NCBI RefSeq assembly: GCF_022513565.1
Contig: NZ_JAKWBE010000010.1
Coordinates: forward strand, 124,001-188,000
Direction: 5' to 3'
Origin: Streptomyces gilvus
Lineage (GTDB): Bacteria > Actinomycetota > Actinomycetes > Streptomycetales > Streptomycetaceae
DNA length: 64,000 nt
The notes under the pieces were generated by a model, which saw only the letters and a list, made by a program, of their open reading frames with translations, had not been told where the DNA came from and ran no database searches. Positions within the stretch are counted from its first letter, which is position 1. The number at the start of each line of letters is the position of its first letter. Below, one piece after another: positions 1-11,403 of the stretch. The position numbers and the translations under genes are program-made.

Positions 1-470
1 CCGCCATGGTCCGTGAACTCCGGCTGCCCGTCAGCGTGTTCGGCCTGGGCGGCACCTCCGGCCCGGGCCACGGCCGCCCACGGCCGGCCGACGCGGGCAG
101 CCACGGCCACCGCCTGGGCCGCGCCACCCTGCGCGGCCTGCCCTACGCCGGTCAGCGCGCCGAGATCTGCGGCCGCCACGACCGGCCCCGGCGCCGTCTG
201 TTCCGGCCGCCCCACGGCGCGTACGACGGCACCACCCTCCGCGCGGCCGGTGACTGCGGGGTCACGGCGCTGGTGCTGTGGCGCGCGTCGGTGAACGCCG
301 CCGGCCGGCTGACCTACACCCGCACCGCCCGCCACCTGACCCCCGGCGACATCGTCTCCGTGGCCCCGGACGACGGAACCGGCCCGCCCCTCACCCAACG
401 CACCTCCCGCCTTCTCGCGCGGGTCGAGGAACGGGGGCTGACCGTGGGGCGTCTGGAGGACTATCTCTAG
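1..470 (+). CDS. Polysaccharide deacetylase (NodB-type), C-terminal part
   Basis: This is the 3' end of a gene that begins before the window; the frame is open from base 3, so the ATG at 6 is probably internal. The visible part carries SHGHRLG, which fits the metal-binding H-x-x-x-H type motif 2 of NodB-fold carbohydrate esterases, then FRPPHGAYD, which fits motif 3 (R-P-P-Y/H-G), and later HLTPGDIVSVAPDD, in the position of the usual G-D-I-V block. Such enzymes remove N- or O-acetyl groups from cell-wall or exopolysaccharide sugars. The N-terminal half and any signal peptide are outside the window, so the substrate and location cannot be judged. Confidence 0.55.
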   Translation, partial: AMVRELRLPVSVFGLGGTSGPGHGRPRPADAGSHGHRLGRATLRGLPYAGQRAEICGRHDRPRRRLFRPPHGAYDGTTLRAAGDCGVTALVLWRASVNAAGRLTYTRTARHLTPGDIVSVAPDDGTGPPLTQRTSRLLARVEERGLTVGRLEDYL

Positions 471-557
471 GCGCCCTGAGGCCTGTCCCCGGGCGTCCGG
501 AGGGACCCGTCGCCGGCGTGCCGCCCGCCGTCCGCCCGCACATCCCCGCGCGTCGAA

Positions 558-584
558 TTAGCAGTCCGCTTGACCGAGTGCTAA
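558..584 (+). promoter_or_regulatory. CIRCE operator 1 (HrcA site) upstream of groES
   Basis: TTAGCAGTC, nine bases, then GAGTGCTAA: one mismatch from the consensus CIRCE inverted repeat TTAGCACTC-N9-GAGTGCTAA bound by the heat-shock repressor HrcA. It overlaps the -35 element (TTGACC at 570-575) of the likely groES promoter, so bound HrcA would block RNA polymerase. Confidence 0.9.
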
Positions 585-599
585 CCCCGGTCATAGTCT
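570..599 (+). promoter_or_regulatory. Probable groES-groEL1 promoter
   Basis: TTGACC at 570-575 and TAGTCT at 594-599 are separated by 18 bases and resemble a principal-sigma promoter. The element lies inside and just after the first CIRCE repeat, and the second CIRCE follows at the expected start of the transcript. Confidence 0.6.
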
Positions 600-604
600 C
601 GGCT

Positions 605-631
605 CTGGCACTCCCCGAGGGAGAGTGCCAA
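605..631 (+). promoter_or_regulatory. CIRCE operator 2 upstream of groES
   Basis: CTGGCACTC, nine bases, then GAGTGCCAA: a second perfect inverted repeat of CIRCE type, departing from the consensus at the outer TTA/TAA positions. It sits 47 bases downstream of the first, around or just after the presumed transcription start. Confidence 0.85.
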
Positions 632-730
632 CAAAGCGACGGGCAGGTCCGGCACCCGCGACGACGGATCGACCTGGTCGCCACCTCAGACAGTTAACCC
701 CGTGAGATCTCCGAAGGGGGAGGTCGGATC

Positions 731-1039
731 GTGACGACCGCCAGCTCCAAGGTTGCCATCAAGCCGCTCGAGGACCGCATCGTGGTCCAGCCGCTGGACG
801 CCGAGCAGACCACGGCCTCTGGCCTGGTCATCCCGGACACCGCCAAGGAGAAGCCCCAGGAGGGCGTCGTCCTGGCCGTGGGCCCGGGCCGCTTCGAGAA
901 CGGCGAGCGCCTGCCGCTCGACGTCAAGACCGGCGACATCGTGCTGTACAGCAAGTACGGCGGCACCGAGGTGAAGTACAACGGCGAGGAGTACCTCGTC
1001 CTCTCGGCTCGCGACGTGCTCGCGATCATCGAGAAGTAA
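731..1039 (+). CDS. groES: Co-chaperonin GroES
   Basis: The 102-residue GroES (Cpn10) forms the heptameric lid of the cytoplasmic chaperonin. The protein has the family core [22 protein letters not shown] (in parts), the mobile-loop region near residues 20-35, and the C-terminal block [16 protein letters not shown]. The GTG start at 731 is supported by a strong purine-rich ribosome binding site (around 712-722) and by normal family length. It is the first gene of the groES-groEL1 operon, with 116 bases before groEL1, and is expected to be repressed by HrcA through the two CIRCE elements upstream. Confidence 0.97.
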   Translation: MTTASSKVAIKPLEDRIVVQPLDAEQTTASGLVIPDTAKEKPQEGVVLAVGPGRFENGERLPLDVKTGDIVLYSKYGGTEVKYNGEEYLVLSARDVLAIIEK

Positions 1040-1125
1040 TTCACCGAAGCATTCTGCTGTGAGCTGCGCCCCTGGCCCCCGCGACCATTAATCAGCCGGG
1101 CGCCCGGGGCGCAGTGTCTTTTTGA

Positions 1126-2781
<1,656 letters not shown>

Positions 2782-2798
2782 CGCACCGCACCACACCG

Positions 2799-2832
2799 AA
2801 GGCCCGGCACCCTCTGGGGTGCCGGGCCTTTT
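2799..2832 (+). terminator. Rho-independent terminator after groEL1
   Basis: A perfect 14-bp stem (AAGGCCCGGCACCC with its complement at 2817-2830), a four-base TCTG loop and TTTT at the end. It separates groEL1 from the convergent SnoaL-like gene and may work in both directions, since the left arm begins with AA. Confidence 0.9.
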
Positions 2833-2837
2833 GGCGT

Positions 2838-3545
2838 CTACTGCTCCAACTGGTCCAGGGCGCCCAGCTGCGCCATCAGCCCGAGCCGGTCGTACTGCCA
2901 CCAGCCCTCGACGATCTTCCCGTCCTCGTCGCACCGGAAGATGGTCGAACCGGTCATCACGACGCTCCTCCCCGTGTCGGGAAGCCCCATGAACTCACCG
3001 TGCTGGGTGCCGCGCCAGGTCCACCGGGTGCACACCCGGTCCCCGTCCGCGATCTGGTCCTCGACGTCGAAGACGAAGTCGAAGCCCGCGCGCCACATGC
3101 CGATCTCGCGCCGCATGGCGTCCATGCCCATGGTGTCCTGCTCGTTGGCGGGATCGTGGTCGTGGTAGTTCTCGGCGATCAGGTCGTCGAGCGGCGGCAG
3201 CTCGCCCTTGACGGCGACCGTCTCGAAGAACCGCCGTACGCTCGCCGCGTACAGCCGGTCGTCCCGCACCACGTCCAGGTCCGTGAAGGTCGGCATCTCC
3301 TCGCAGAGAGCCACCATCTCCCGGAAGATCTTGTCCGTCTCGGGCAGGTTCGAGTTCCGCATCGCCTCCTCGTACGACGGGAACTCCACGATCTCGATGA
3401 AGTGCGACCCGTCGGAGTGGTCCTTGCCGACCACCGCGTGCGTCGCCGTCCGCTTCCCCCTGGTCTGCTCGACCCATGTGTCCATCAGCCGGTTCATGTC
3501 GTCGAAGCGGCTGGTCCTGCAGTCGATGAGCTGTACGAAGGTCAT
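2838..3545 (-). CDS. SnoaL-like (NTF2-fold) protein with N-terminal EthD/ABM-like domain
   Basis: A 235-residue cytoplasmic protein with two apparent parts. Residues about 1-90 look like a small dimeric alpha-beta-barrel (HFIEIVEFPSYEEAM), and residues about 100-230 look like a SnoaL/ester-cyclase NTF2 fold (NYHDHDPANEQDTMGMDAM, then TWRGTQHGEFMGLPDTGRSV). SnoaL-like domains occur as polyketide cyclases but also as many uncharacterised stress or detoxification proteins, so no reaction is assigned. ATG at 3545 is chosen because GGAGG lies six bases upstream; an upstream in-frame start would add 21 unlikely residues. It converges on groEL1. Confidence 0.8.
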   Translation of the reverse strand: MTFVQLIDCRTSRFDDMNRLMDTWVEQTRGKRTATHAVVGKDHSDGSHFIEIVEFPSYEEAMRNSNLPETDKIFREMVALCEEMPTFTDLDVVRDDRLYAASVRRFFETVAVKGELPPLDDLIAENYHDHDPANEQDTMGMDAMRREIGMWRAGFDFVFDVEDQIADGDRVCTRWTWRGTQHGEFMGLPDTGRSVVMTGSTIFRCDEDGKIVEGWWQYDRLGLMAQLGALDQLEQ

Positions 3546-3633
3546 GATGGTGCCTCCGGTCCGCCGGGGTCCGGTTGAACACCCCCATTCTCTGCCCGCC
3601 GGCGTCATCGGGCCATGGCAGCGGTCTTTTGCC

Positions 3634-4407
3634 TTACTGCGGCCCGTACTTGCGCCCCGTCCGGGACGTGATCCCGCCCAGCAGCCCCCTGGGCGTCACC
3701 TTCACCAGGCCCATGAGCGCCTTGTAGCGGGGGTCCGGGATCGACAGGGGCTTTCCCCGAGCCAGATCGCCGAGTGCCGTCGCCACCAGCTTGTCCGCGT
3801 CCAGCCACATCCACCCCGGGATGTTGTCGGTCCCCATCCCGGCCCGCTGATGGAACTCCGTGCGCACGAACCCGGGGCACAGCGCCATCAGCCGCACCCC
3901 GCTGCCCGCGAGGTCCTTCGCCGCGCCCTGGGTGAACTGCACGACCCACGCCTTCGAGGCGCCGTACGTCCCCCGGGGCACGAAGGCGGCGACGGACGCG
4001 ACGTTGACGACACCCCCGCGGCCCCGCTCCCGCATCGCCTCCGTCGCCGCCGACGTCAGCCGGAGCACCGCCTCGCAGTGGACCTTGAGCATCTTCAGCT
4101 CGTCGGCCATGGGGACGTCGAGATAGTGGCCCTTGTTGCCGAAGCCGGCGTTGTTGATCAGCAGGTCGACGGGGTTCCTGCGGTCGGAGAGACGGGCGGC
4201 CACCGTCTCGATGCCGTCGTCCGTAGCCAGGTCCGCCGTCACGACCTCCACCTCGACGCCGTGCCGGTCGTGGAGTTCGGTCGCCTGTTCGCGCAGCCGC
4301 TTGGTGTCCCGGGCCACCAGGACGAGGTTGTGTCCGTCCGCCGCCAGCCGCCGTGCGAACGCGGCGCCGATGCCCGCCGTCGATCCCGTAATCAGAGCCG
4401 TTGTCAT
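3634..4407 (-). CDS. Short-chain dehydrogenase/reductase (classical SDR)
   Basis: A 257-residue NAD(P)-dependent oxidoreductase. The Rossmann dinucleotide motif TGSTAGIG is at residues 8-14, the structural NNAG at 85-88, and the catalytic triad Ser138 (NVASVAAF), Tyr148 and Lys152 (YGASK). An Arg at 33 and Asp34 follow the second strand, which would suit NADP(H). Related proteins are often annotated as general SDRs acting on steroids, acyl chains or hydroxy compounds; the substrate cannot be read from the sequence. It lies in the same direction as the MOSC gene behind it, about 70 bases downstream, and the two could share a transcript. Confidence 0.85.
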   Translation of the reverse strand: MTTALITGSTAGIGAAFARRLAADGHNLVLVARDTKRLREQATELHDRHGVEVEVVTADLATDDGIETVAARLSDRRNPVDLLINNAGFGNKGHYLDVPMADELKMLKVHCEAVLRLTSAATEAMRERGRGGVVNVASVAAFVPRGTYGASKAWVVQFTQGAAKDLAGSGVRLMALCPGFVRTEFHQRAGMGTDNIPGWMWLDADKLVATALGDLARGKPLSIPDPRYKALMGLVKVTPRGLLGGITSRTGRKYGPQ

Positions 4408-4478
4408 GGCCCAAGCGTAGTTACCCGGAGGAAAGGACTCCGATCCGCGGCCGGGCGGTGAAGGGGGTTCGGGTGCCG

Positions 4479-5147
4479 TCAGGCGCCGTACTTCTCGAGG
4501 TACTTCCGCGCGTCGGCCAGCACCTGCGGATGCAGTGCGTCCCCGGCCGCCAACAGCCTTGGCAGCAGCGTCCGTTCGGTCGTCACCGCGCGGAACTGCA
4601 GGGCCACCGTCACGTCGTGAGCGGGCCGGTGCACGATCTCGACCGGATCGCCGGACCGTATCTCACCCGGCTCGACCACCCGCAGATACGCCCCGGGAGC
4701 GGCCCTCCGCGTGAACCGCTTCACCCACCCCCGCTCACCCATATGGCCCTGGAAGGTGCCGCACGGGATCCGGCCGCAGGTCACCTCCAGCACGACCCGG
4801 TCCCCGATCCGCCACCGCTCGCCGATCAGCGCGCCCGAGACGTCGAGGCCCTCGGTGGTGAGGTTCTCGCCGAAGGCGCCGTTCGCCAGCGGGCGCGCCA
4901 GCTCGCGCTCCCAGCCGTCCAGGTCCTCGCGCGCCATGGCGTACACCGCCTGGTCGTCCCCGCCGTGGTGCTGCCGCTTGCACACCGCGTCCCCGGCCAG
5001 CCCGCTCCCGCCGACGCCCTTGGGCCCGGGCGCGGCCACCCGCACCGGCCCCGCCACCGGACGCTTGTCGATACCGGTCACCCCCTCGGGGTTGTCCGTG
5101 TACGGCACGGCCCGCGCGCTGCCCAGATTCACCGACAGAAGCCTCAT
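4479..5147 (-). CDS. MOSC domain protein
   Basis: A 222-residue protein with a MOSC (molybdenum cofactor sulfurase C-terminal) beta-barrel domain, like the YiiM family that handles sulfur transfer or N-hydroxylated base reduction with a molybdenum cofactor. Visible blocks are GDAVCKRQHHGGDDQAVYAM near residue 55, NGAFGENLTTEGLD near residue 90 and VTCGRIPCGTFQGHM near residue 122, with the conserved Cys in CGRIPC. The sulfur acceptor is unknown. It is divergent from the LysR gene, with 80 bases between the two start codons, so the regulator may control it. Confidence 0.85.
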   Translation of the reverse strand: MRLLSVNLGSARAVPYTDNPEGVTGIDKRPVAGPVRVAAPGPKGVGGSGLAGDAVCKRQHHGGDDQAVYAMAREDLDGWERELARPLANGAFGENLTTEGLDVSGALIGERWRIGDRVVLEVTCGRIPCGTFQGHMGERGWVKRFTRRAAPGAYLRVVEPGEIRSGDPVEIVHRPAHDVTVALQFRAVTTERTLLPRLLAAGDALHPQVLADARKYLEKYGA

Positions 5148-5227
5148 GACGGAACGGTAGGCCGCCAGAACTCAAAGCGTCGACCGATTATTCGGCGCAG
5201 TACCAAAGCCTCACTTATCCTCGAAGG

Positions 5228-6136
5228 GTGATCGAGGCCCGTCATCTCCGTGTCCTGCGCGCCGTCGCCGCCACCGGCTCGTTCTCGGCGGCCGGGCGCG
5301 CGCTGGGCTGCACCCAGCCCGCGGTCAGCCAGCAGATGAAGGCGCTGGAGACGTCCGTGGGCACCCCGCTGCTCGTCCGCAGCGGACGCGAGATGCGCCT
5401 CACCCAGGCGGGCGAGGCGCTCGTCCGGCACGCCGGCACGATCCTCGCCGGGCTCACCGCCGCCGAGGAGGAGATCGCCGCCATCGCCGGCCTGCGCGCC
5501 GGGCGGGTACGGCTCGTGTCGTTCCCCAGCGGCAGTTCCACCCTCGTACCGGCAGCGCTCGCGGCTCTGCGCGCCGCCCACCCCGGCACCCGGGTCTCCC
5601 TGGAGGAGGCCGAACCGCCCGCTTCGGTGGAGATGCTGCGCGAGGGCGAGTGCGACGTGGCGCTCGCCTTCCGGTACGAGGGCGCGGCGGGCGGCCAGGA
5701 GGGGGAGTGGGACGACCTCGTCGTACGGCCGCTGCTCAGCGACCGGCTCGTCGGGCTCGTACCGGAGCGGCACCGGCTCGCGGGCGCCGGGTCCGTGGCC
5801 ATCGGGGAGCTCGCCGAGGAGCCCTGGATCGCCGGATGCCCGCGCTGTCGCGGACAGTTGGTCCAGGTGTGCGAGGGCGCCGGCTTCACCCCGCGCATCG
5901 ACTTCGCGACCGACGACCACCCGGCCGTGGTCGGTCTGGTGGGCGCCGGTCTGGGCGTCGCCGTACTGCCGCAGCTCGCGATCGAGTCCGTGCGGCCGCG
6001 CCACGCGCGCGTGCTGACACTGCGGCCCGCGGTGCGGCGGGAGATCGTGGCGCTGACATTGCCGGACCTCGCCCAGGTGCCGGCCGTCGCGGCGACCCTG
6101 GACCACCTCGCGCACGCGGCGGCCCGGCAGGCGTGA
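5228..6136 (+). CDS. LysR-family transcriptional regulator
   Basis: A 302-residue regulator with an N-terminal winged helix-turn-helix (residues about 3-62: LRVLRAVAATGSFSAAGRAL, CTQPAVSQQMKALE) and a C-terminal periplasmic-binding-like effector domain (about 90-295). The GTG start at 5228 fits family length and starts the HTH directly. It is divergent from the MOSC gene; LysR proteins commonly repress themselves and act on the divergent neighbour, which makes the MOSC-SDR pair the obvious candidate target. The effector is unknown. Confidence 0.9.
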   Translation: MIEARHLRVLRAVAATGSFSAAGRALGCTQPAVSQQMKALETSVGTPLLVRSGREMRLTQAGEALVRHAGTILAGLTAAEEEIAAIAGLRAGRVRLVSFPSGSSTLVPAALAALRAAHPGTRVSLEEAEPPASVEMLREGECDVALAFRYEGAAGGQEGEWDDLVVRPLLSDRLVGLVPERHRLAGAGSVAIGELAEEPWIAGCPRCRGQLVQVCEGAGFTPRIDFATDDHPAVVGLVGAGLGVAVLPQLAIESVRPRHARVLTLRPAVRREIVALTLPDLAQVPAVAATLDHLAHAAARQA

Positions 6137-6180
6137 CGCGTGCCCGCTCCACGGCGAGCGCGCGCGTGGGCGAGAAAAAA

Positions 6181-6204
6181 GAAGGGCACGCGTGCGTGCC
6201 CTTC
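6181..6204 (-). terminator. Terminator of whiD
   Basis: A 10-bp perfect inverted repeat (GAAGGGCACG with CGTGCCCTTC, four-base loop). Read on the minus strand it is followed by TTTTTT, so it serves whiD; in the other direction it lacks a T run but may also stop the LysR transcript. Confidence 0.85.
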
Positions 6205-6252
6205 ATATCGGGAGCTCTGGGTCCAGGAGCTCGGGAACGAGGAAACGTTCCT

Positions 6253-6582
6253 TCAGTTGTTCGAGACGCTGCCCGCGCCAGTGGCCCCCGCCGACACCAG
6301 CCGGTTCCGCGCCCGCCCCATGAGTTCCTCGCGCTCGTCCTCGGTCAGGCCGCCCCACACGCCGTACGGCTCTCTCACCGCCAGCGCGTGCGCCGCGCAC
6401 TGCGCGCGCACGGGGCACCTCATGCAGACCTCCTTGGCCGAGTTCTCGCGAGCGCTCCGGGCCGCGCCCCGCTCGCCCTCCGGATGGAAGAAGAGCGAGC
6501 TGTCCACCCCGCGACAGGCGGCCAGGAGCTGCCAGTCCCACAGGTCCGCGTTCGGTCCGGGAAGGCGGGAGAAATCTGCCAT
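6253..6582 (-). CDS. whiD: WhiB-like iron-sulfur protein WhiD
   Basis: A 109-residue WhiB-like (Wbl) protein that holds a [4Fe-4S] cluster and is needed for late sporulation (spore septation and maturation) in S. coelicolor. The four cluster cysteines are at 23, 53, 56 and 62 (AACRG, EVCMRCPVRAQC), the same numbering as in the characterised WhiD, followed by the family turn GVWGG and a basic tail. Wbl proteins typically act with the principal sigma factor region 4. The ATG at 6582 follows AAGGGG by eight bases. It is divergent from bldM, sharing a 381-bp control region. Confidence 0.93.
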   Translation of the reverse strand: MADFSRLPGPNADLWDWQLLAACRGVDSSLFFHPEGERGAARSARENSAKEVCMRCPVRAQCAAHALAVREPYGVWGGLTEDEREELMGRARNRLVSAGATGAGSVSNN

Positions 6583-6638
6583 TACGTGACCCCTTGTAGC
6601 CGTTCTGAGCGGATACGGTGCCCACGACCGTACATCTC

Positions 6639-6654
6639 TCATCTAAGGAGATGA
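6639..6654. promoter_or_regulatory. Palindrome in the whiD upstream region
   Basis: TCATCT-AAGG-AGATGA is a perfect 6+4+6 inverted repeat 57 bases upstream of the whiD start codon, in an unusually A+T-rich stretch (about 6630-6670). Position and symmetry suit a regulator site near the whiD promoter; the binding protein is not known to me. Confidence 0.35.
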
Positions 6655-6811
6655 AAATATGACTCATTGCGAATCTAGCCTCAGACACCAGTACATGGGA
6701 AGAAATAGGGCTGAATGGGGCACTGGTTGTGATGAAACGTTGAGGGTCAGCCCCGCATGTCTGCACCGTGTCCGCTCCCTCACGTAGAGTGCCGAAGATG
6801 GCACACGGCCC

Positions 6812-6839
6812 CGTAACTCTTTCGAGTGACCGTCGTTGA
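6812..6839 (+). promoter_or_regulatory. Sigma-BldN-type promoter of bldM
   Basis: CGTAAC at 6812-6817 and CGTTGA at 6834-6839 with 16 bases between. As I recall it, this matches the BldN-dependent bldM promoter and the sigma-BldN consensus of S. coelicolor. It lies 125 bases upstream of the bldM start, leaving a long leader. Confidence 0.8.
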
Positions 6840-6963
6840 GAGTGCGGAGGCGGTTGAAACAAGAAGTGCTCGGGCTAGTGTCCGAGACAGTCGACCGCAC
6901 AGGTGACGATTTCGTACCAGCCTGGAGGCTCAAGGTGACGTGCATCAGCTGCGGAGGGCGGCC

Positions 6964-7575
6964 ATGACATCCGTCCTCGTCTGCGACGACTCCCCGCTTG
7001 CCCGAGAGGCGCTCCGCCGCGCGGTCGCGACCGTGCCCGGCGTGGAGCGCGTGACGACCGCGGCCAACGGCGAGGAAGTCCTCCGCCGCTGGGGCGCCGA
7101 CCGTTCGGACCTGATCCTGATGGACGTACGCATGCCCGGACTGGGCGGCGTCGAGACCGTGCGCCGGCTGCTGTCCGCCGACCCCGGCGCGCGCATCATC
7201 ATGCTGACCGTCGCCGAGGACCTGGACGGCGTCGCTCTCGCGGTCGCCGCCGGGGCGCGGGGCTACCTCCACAAGGACGCCTCCCGCGCGGAGTTGCGCG
7301 CGACGGTGACGCAGGCGCTCGCCGACCCGACCTGGCGGCTCGCCCCGCGGCGGCTGCGGTCCGCCGAGATGGGGGCGGCGCCGACGCTCACCGCGCGGGA
7401 GATCCAGGTGCTCGAAGGAATGAGCCACGGGCGGTCCAACGCCGAGATCGGGCGGGAGCTGTTCCTGTCCGAGGACACCGTCAAGACGCATGCGCGGCGG
7501 TTGTTCAAGAAGCTGGGCGCGTCGGACCGGGCGCACGCGGTGGCACTCGGGTTCCGGTGGGGTCTGGTCCGTTAG
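6964..7575 (+). CDS. bldM: Atypical response regulator BldM
   Basis: This 203-residue NarL/FixJ-type regulator is required for aerial mycelium formation and, as a WhiI heterodimer, for sporulation genes. Residues about 3-118 are the receiver domain, with the acidic pair D8/D9, D54 at the usual phosphorylation position ([10 protein letters not shown]) and K104 region (GARGYLHKD). Residues about 135-200 are the LuxR helix-turn-helix ([25 protein letters not shown] in parts). It is an orphan with no kinase partner, and in S. coelicolor D54 is known to be dispensable. ATG 6964 follows GGAGGG; the resulting length equals known BldM. Confidence 0.96.
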   Translation: MTSVLVCDDSPLAREALRRAVATVPGVERVTTAANGEEVLRRWGADRSDLILMDVRMPGLGGVETVRRLLSADPGARIIMLTVAEDLDGVALAVAAGARGYLHKDASRAELRATVTQALADPTWRLAPRRLRSAEMGAAPTLTAREIQVLEGMSHGRSNAEIGRELFLSEDTVKTHARRLFKKLGASDRAHAVALGFRWGLVR

Positions 7576-7589
7576 GCCCACTGGGTCGC

Positions 7590-7687
7590 CGCCTTGTTTC
7601 GTCGGCGGCTGCGGGTTCGTTGTGGCTGGTCGCGCCCATACGACGGAGTCGCGCAATGTCCCGCCCCGCGCCCCTGCGGGGCGCGGG
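7590..7687. repeat. Streptomyces-type interspersed intergenic repeat with hairpins
   Basis: The stretch contains CGGCTGCGGGTTCGTTGTGG and CTGGTCGCGC, which I recognise as parts of a repeat found many times between genes in Streptomyces genomes. It ends in a perfect 10-bp stem (CCCGCGCCCC at 7665-7674 with GGGGCGCGGG at 7678-7687). A shorter hairpin (GCCGCC with GGCGGC) precedes it. It lies between bldM and the sigma factor gene and could end bldM transcription, though no T run follows. Confidence 0.5.
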
Positions 7688-7787
7688 TGTCGGTACCCGC
7701 TGCTCGTTTCGGCGCGGATGCCGCATCCTTGAAGATGTGGAGTCTCTCGGGGACGAGTCGGTCGAGCGGAAGGGGAGGGCGCAGGGG

Positions 7788-8465
7788 ATGAGTTCCGGCG
7801 CACCTGCTCATAACGCTTCGGTGCACAACATCGGACGCGGTGCCACGGACCGCACGGCCGCAAGGCACCATGGACCGATGCGCGACGACGAGGCGGCGAA
7901 TGCCGCAGGGGCGATCGGTGCACTCGTCCATCGCGCGGTGGACGGGGACGAGCAGGCCACGCACGACCTGCTCGCCCATGTCCACCCGCTGGCGCTGCGG
8001 TACTGCCGCACCCGGCTGTCCCGGCTGCCGGGCGACGCCCGGCACTTCGTTGAGGACCTCGCGCAGGAGGTCTGCGTGGCCGTCCTCCTGGCGCTGCCGC
8101 GCTACCGGGACACCGGCCGCCCCTTCGAGGCGTTCGTCTTCGCCATCGCCGCGCACAAGGTCGCCGACCTGCAGCGGGCGGCGATGCGGCACCCGGGTTC
8201 GACGGCGGTCCCGTCCGACGAGATGCCGGAGCGGCCGGACGACTCGCTGGGCCCGGAGGAGCGCGCGCTGCTCAGCAGCGACGCCGAATGGGCCAAGAAA
8301 CTGCTGGCCAACCTGCCGGAGAACCAGCGGGAGCTGTTGCTGCTGCGCATCGCGGTGGGGCTCACGGCCGAGGAGACAGGTCAGATGTTGGGAATGTCAC
8401 CCGGCGCGGTCCGGGTGGCGCAGCACCGGGCCCTGAGCCGGCTCAGGGCACTGGCGGAACAGTGA
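7788..8465 (+). CDS. shbA: ECF-family sigma factor ShbA (activator of hrdB)
   Basis: A sigma-70 family factor of ECF size. Region 2 is [15 protein letters not shown] followed by [21 protein letters not shown], and region 4 is [26 protein letters not shown] with [22 protein letters not shown]. The gene beside bldM and guaB corresponds, by position, to ShbA, described in S. griseus as the sigma factor that drives expression of the principal sigma gene hrdB. I chose ATG 7788 (225 aa) because GGGGAGGG precedes it at good distance; ATG 7878 (195 aa) starts nearer the sigma domain and may be the true start, but has no clear binding site. No anti-sigma gene is adjacent. Confidence 0.85.
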   Translation: MSSGAPAHNASVHNIGRGATDRTAARHHGPMRDDEAANAAGAIGALVHRAVDGDEQATHDLLAHVHPLALRYCRTRLSRLPGDARHFVEDLAQEVCVAVLLALPRYRDTGRPFEAFVFAIAAHKVADLQRAAMRHPGSTAVPSDEMPERPDDSLGPEERALLSSDAEWAKKLLANLPENQRELLLLRIAVGLTAEETGQMLGMSPGAVRVAQHRALSRLRALAEQ

Positions 8466-8576
8466 TTCCGGGCGGTCGACGCCTTTCTTGAACAGGCCGC
8501 TCGGGGATTCCGTACGAACATACGAAGCCCGAGGTCACGCGGAACCGTGGAATTCGACGGCCCTGCTTCCCGTTAG

Positions 8577-10121
<1,545 letters not shown>

Positions 10122-10137
10122 GCGACAGGCATGCGAG

Positions 10138-10169
10138 GGGCGGCCCCGGAAGCATCCGGGGCCGCCCTT
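10138..10169 (+). terminator. Terminator after guaB
   Basis: Perfect 13-bp stem GGGCGGCCCCGGA / TCCGGGGCCGCCC with AGCA loop, then TT. It separates guaB from guaB3. Confidence 0.8.
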
Positions 10170-10227
10170 GTCGTACCCGTCGGCGATACTGGAAGACGCT
10201 GAAACGCATCAGGGAAAGGCCACAGAC

Positions 10228-11352
10228 GTGACTGAGATCGAGATCGGGCGCGGCAAGCGCGGCCGCCGGGCGTACGCCTTCGACGACATCGCCGTCGTCC
10301 CCAGCCGCCGTACGCGGGACCCGAAGGAGGTCTCGATCGCCTGGCAGATCGACGCCTACCGCTTCGAGCTGCCGTTCCTGGCCGCCCCCATGGACTCGGT
10401 CGTCTCCCCGGCCACCGCGATCCGCATCGGTGAGCTCGGCGGCCTCGGCGTGCTGAACCTCGAAGGACTGTGGACGCGGCACGAGGACCCGCAGCCCCTC
10501 CTCGACGAGATCGTCGAGCTGGACGCCGACACGGCCACCCGGCGCCTCCAGGAGATCTACTCCGCCCCCATCAAGGAGGAGCTGATCGGCGCGCGCATCA
10601 AGGAGGTGCGCGACTCCGGCGTGGTCACGGCCGCCGCGCTCTCCCCGCAGCGCACGGCCCAGTTCTCCAAGGCGGTCGTGGACGCGGGCGTCGACATCTT
10701 CGTCATCCGCGGTACGACGGTCTCCGCGGAGCACGTCTCCGGCTCGCACGAGCCGCTGAACCTGAAGCAGTTCATCTACGAACTCGACGTCCCGGTGATC
10801 GTCGGCGGCTGCGCCACGTACACGGCGGCCCTGCACCTGATGCGCACGGGCGCGGCGGGCGTCCTGGTCGGCTTCGGCGGCGGCGCGGCGCACACCACGC
10901 GCAACGTGCTGGGCATCCAGGTCCCGATGGCGACCGCGGTCGCGGACGTGGCGGCGGCCCGGCGCGACTACATGGACGAGTCCGGCGGCCGGTACGTGCA
11001 CGTCATCGCGGACGGTGGCGTGGGCTGGTCCGGCGACCTGCCGAAGGCGATCGCCTGCGGCGCCGACTCGGTGATGATGGGCTCCCCGCTCGCGCGGGCG
11101 ACCGACGCGCCGGGCCGCGGCCACCACTGGGGCATGGAGGCCGTCAACGAGGAGCTGCCGCGGGGCAAGAAGGTCGACCTCGGCACGGTCGGCACGCTCG
11201 AGGAGGTCCTCACGGGCCCCTCGCACACCCCGGACGGCTCGATGAACTTCTTCGGCGCACTGCGTCGGGCGATGGCCACGACCGGCTACAGCGAGCTGAA
11301 GGAGTTCCAGCGGGTCGAGGTCACGGTGGCGGACTCGCAGCACAAGCGGTAG
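10228..11352 (+). CDS. guaB3: GuaB3-family IMP dehydrogenase-related protein
   Basis: A 374-residue TIM-barrel protein of the GuaB3 family, found in actinobacteria beside guaB. It has IMPDH-like barrel motifs (FDDIAVVPSRRTRDPKEV, LPFLAAPMDSVVSP, ADGGVGWSGDLPKAIACGAD, VMMGSPLA) but no CBS pair. In place of the catalytic G-S-x-C-x-T loop it has VGFGGGAAHTTRNVLGIQ, so the standard Cys is absent; cyanobacterial GuaB3 has been described as a GMP reductase-like enzyme, but the reaction in Streptomyces is unsettled. GTG 10228 fits the family N-terminus and follows AGGGAAAGG. Confidence 0.88.
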   Translation: MTEIEIGRGKRGRRAYAFDDIAVVPSRRTRDPKEVSIAWQIDAYRFELPFLAAPMDSVVSPATAIRIGELGGLGVLNLEGLWTRHEDPQPLLDEIVELDADTATRRLQEIYSAPIKEELIGARIKEVRDSGVVTAAALSPQRTAQFSKAVVDAGVDIFVIRGTTVSAEHVSGSHEPLNLKQFIYELDVPVIVGGCATYTAALHLMRTGAAGVLVGFGGGAAHTTRNVLGIQVPMATAVADVAAARRDYMDESGGRYVHVIADGGVGWSGDLPKAIACGADSVMMGSPLARATDAPGRGHHWGMEAVNEELPRGKKVDLGTVGTLEEVLTGPSHTPDGSMNFFGALRRAMATTGYSELKEFQRVEVTVADSQHKR

Positions 11353-11367
11353 GGGTTACGGCGGGAA

Positions 11368-11403
11368 GGGGGCCGGTCATCTGAGGGGTGACCGGCCCCC
11401 TTT
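11368..11403 (+). terminator. Terminator after guaB3
   Basis: Stem GGGGGCCGGTCA (11368-11379) with TGACCGGCCCCC (11389-11400), then TTT. Confidence 0.85.
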
